Origin: Saccharicrinis sp965230625
GTDB taxonomy: Bacteria; Bacteroidota; Bacteroidia; Bacteroidales; Marinilabiliaceae
Assembly: GCA_965230625.1 (NCBI GenBank)
Contig: CBDDLL010000002.1
Span: forward strand, 806,001-870,000
Length of the DNA stretch: 64,000 nt
Direction of reading: 5' to 3'
A model generated the notes under the pieces. The model made no database searches and was not told the origin of the DNA. It was given only the letters and a program-made list of their open reading frames with translations. How positions within the stretch are numbered: the first letter of the stretch is position 1; every line of letters starts with the position of its first letter. The translations under genes were made by a program, and so were the position numbers. Of the stretch, positions 62,956 to 64,000 are shown piece by piece.

Positions 62956-63153
62956 AACGCCAACAATGTATATATTAAATAAGGCCCAATTAGGTTTGCG
63001 AGCGACAGCCCGCTGTTTCAACACCGCCGAAGCTTTTGCTTCGGCTTGCAGGTTGATTTTCAGTGGTGCCAAAGCAAAACCTTCGGCTAAGTACCAACTT
63101 GGAAGTTTTGGTTCTCCGGCTGCCTTACTTAACATATACTCCCGTTATGCTTC
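62956..63153 (+). other. attC-like recombination site between cassettes 2 and 3
   Basis: R''-like AACGCCAAC (62956-62964), a ~20-bp stem (GTATATATTAAATAAGGC on the left with GCCTTACTTAACATATAC on the right), an inner perfect hairpin GCCGAAGC/GCTTCGGC near 63030-63050, and R'-like GTTATGC at 63144-63150. About 198 bp, longer than classical attC. AACGCCAAC exactly complements GTTGGCGTT at the 5' end of the same cassette. Confidence 0.65.
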
Positions 63154-63158
63154 ATAAA

Positions 63159-64000
63159 ATGAGACACATGAGATACATATTTACAATTACAATGATTTTC
63201 AGCTCAATGATATTATTTGGGCAAGAAAAAGTTGATTATTATCCAAATGGAAATAAAAAACATGAATACACATTAGTCGATGGAAAAGCACATGGAGAGG
63301 TTCGGTCATATTATGAAAGTGGTTCTCTATTTATTATTTCCTATTATGAGAAAGAAATTCAGCAAGGGAAAAGCACAGTTTACTATGAGACTGGAGAATT
63401 ATTTAAAGAGCTAAATTTTAAGGACGGTGTACAGACCGACACAATGAAAGTATATTATCCGAATGGACAGTTAATGGAAATTAGTTTAATTGTAAATAAT
63501 AGAAAGGAAGGTCCTTTCATTGAGTATTATGAAAATGGTAATATAAAATCAGAAAGTAATTTGAAAAATGGTATGGCTCATGGATATTGCAAATTCTATG
63601 ATGAAGAAGGGAATTTAAAAGAAGAGGGCGAATTTGATAATGGCACCAAGATTGGAAATTGGAAAGAATATAATAAAATTGGAGTGACTATGAAAAGCTA
63701 TAAGTCACAAGAAATTGTATTGCCTGATACAATAAAACAGTTACCATTTAATTACAAAGACATTTACACAATCAACTACCCAAATTCATGGGAGATAAGT
63801 AAACATAATAATCCATCAGTTTCATTTGTTTGTTATCCAATAGAGAAAGCAGATTTATTTCGAGATAATGTAGTCATTGTAACTACTGGATTTCCAAAAG
63901 GTATGAAAAACCTAAAAGGATTTGCAGAATACTCTATTGACTATATGAAAGATAAATATTCTTCGTTTAAACTGATTGACCAAAATATAATTGACTCAAA
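63159..64000 (+). CDS. MORN-repeat (YwqK-like) exported protein, runs off the right edge
   Basis: Open from the ATG at 63159 (a second at 63168) to the window end, 280 codons so far. A signal peptide-like start (RYIFTITMIFSSMILFGQE) is followed by about six MORN-type repeats (VDYYPNGNKKHEYTLVDGKA, then VYYETGELFKEL, EYYENGNIKSESNLKNG, and so on) to residue ~180, and a further domain beginning INYPNSWEISKHNNPSVSF that resembles PsbP/DUF1795-like beta proteins. Role unknown. It is the first gene after the third cassette boundary; the complement of its 5' end (GTTATGCTTC) should recur as GAAGCATAAC at its 3' end outside the window. Confidence 0.75.
   Translation, partial: MRHMRYIFTITMIFSSMILFGQEKVDYYPNGNKKHEYTLVDGKAHGEVRSYYESGSLFIISYYEKEIQQGKSTVYYETGELFKELNFKDGVQTDTMKVYYPNGQLMEISLIVNNRKEGPFIEYYENGNIKSESNLKNGMAHGYCKFYDEEGNLKEEGEFDNGTKIGNWKEYNKIGVTMKSYKSQEIVLPDTIKQLPFNYKDIYTINYPNSWEISKHNNPSVSFVCYPIEKADLFRDNVVIVTTGFPKGMKNLKGFAEYSIDYMKDKYSSFKLIDQNIIDS

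Noticed and set aside
1..64000. CRISPR array
   Set aside because: No regularly spaced identical short repeats with variable spacers; the periodic repeats seen at 6.6-8.6 kb and 9.9-10.7 kb are protein-coding.

Overview
The window is AT-rich DNA from a Bacteroidota bacterium. The evidence is Por/type IX (T9SS) C-terminal sorting domains on several secreted proteins, an ECF sigma / FecR pair, LytTR regulators paired with LytS-type kinases, a Y_Y_Y/propeller regulator, DUF4476, and several TAnnTTTG -7 promoter elements. The style (large gaps, many dispersed palindromes, low GC) fits a marine Marinilabiliales-like lineage; that placement is inference.

Layout. 1-3.9 kb: lepA (cut by the window edge), a nucleotide-sugar epimerase and an RDD membrane protein. 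4-15.2 kb: secreted T9SS proteins (trypsin-like protease, a 14-repeat FG-GAP protein, a leucine-rich-repeat protein), separated by three different palindromic MITE-like elements, then a LytS/LytTR two-component pair. 15.2-18.2 kb: a decaying zone with a TetR regulator, its degenerate copy, an IS4-type transposase fragment, an isoprenylcysteine methyltransferase-like gene and a broken YafY-type regulator. 18.3-29.5 kb: housekeeping genes (sucC, TrmH-like methyltransferase, bleomycin-hydrolase-like protease, TPR lipoprotein, deoxynucleoside kinase, prolyl oligopeptidase, pnp). 30-38 kb: accessory enzymes, including an AraC regulator and a small monooxygenase-like protein bracketed by two near-identical 151-152 bp direct repeats, an SGNH hydrolase/esterase pair, a flavodoxin-ferredoxin fusion, three methyltransferases and an acetyltransferase. 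38.7-46.3 kb: an ECF sigma factor, FecR anti-sigma, a stand-alone STN/outer-membrane-barrel protein, lipoproteins and a T9SS protein, which look like one signalling and surface locus. 46.3-51.8 kb: a second LytS/LytTR pair, a ThuA-like protein, an exported acetoacetate-decarboxylase-like protein and an alkaline phosphatase. 52-60 kb: a dead tyrosine recombinase, an unusual HTH-HTH-GIY-YIG protein, an acetyltransferase, a large propeller regulator, a GH26-like lipoprotein and a membrane acyltransferase.

The most interesting part is the last 4 kb. Three genes (a Shedu-type anti-phage nuclease, a coiled-coil membrane protein and a truncated MORN-repeat protein) are each separated by long imperfect palindromes. 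The 5' end of each complete cassette is exactly complementary to its own 3' end (GTTGGGCGCT with AGCGCCCAAC; GTTGGCGTT with AACGCCAAC), while the ends that meet at the junction do not match exactly. That is the pattern expected of circular integron gene cassettes recombined at G|TT. No integron integrase is in the window. It therefore looks like a stretch of a cassette array carrying defence cargo, continuing past the right edge.

Limits: everything comes from reading the sequence by eye. Family assignments rest on motifs and remembered family architecture; no search, fold prediction or alignment program was run.
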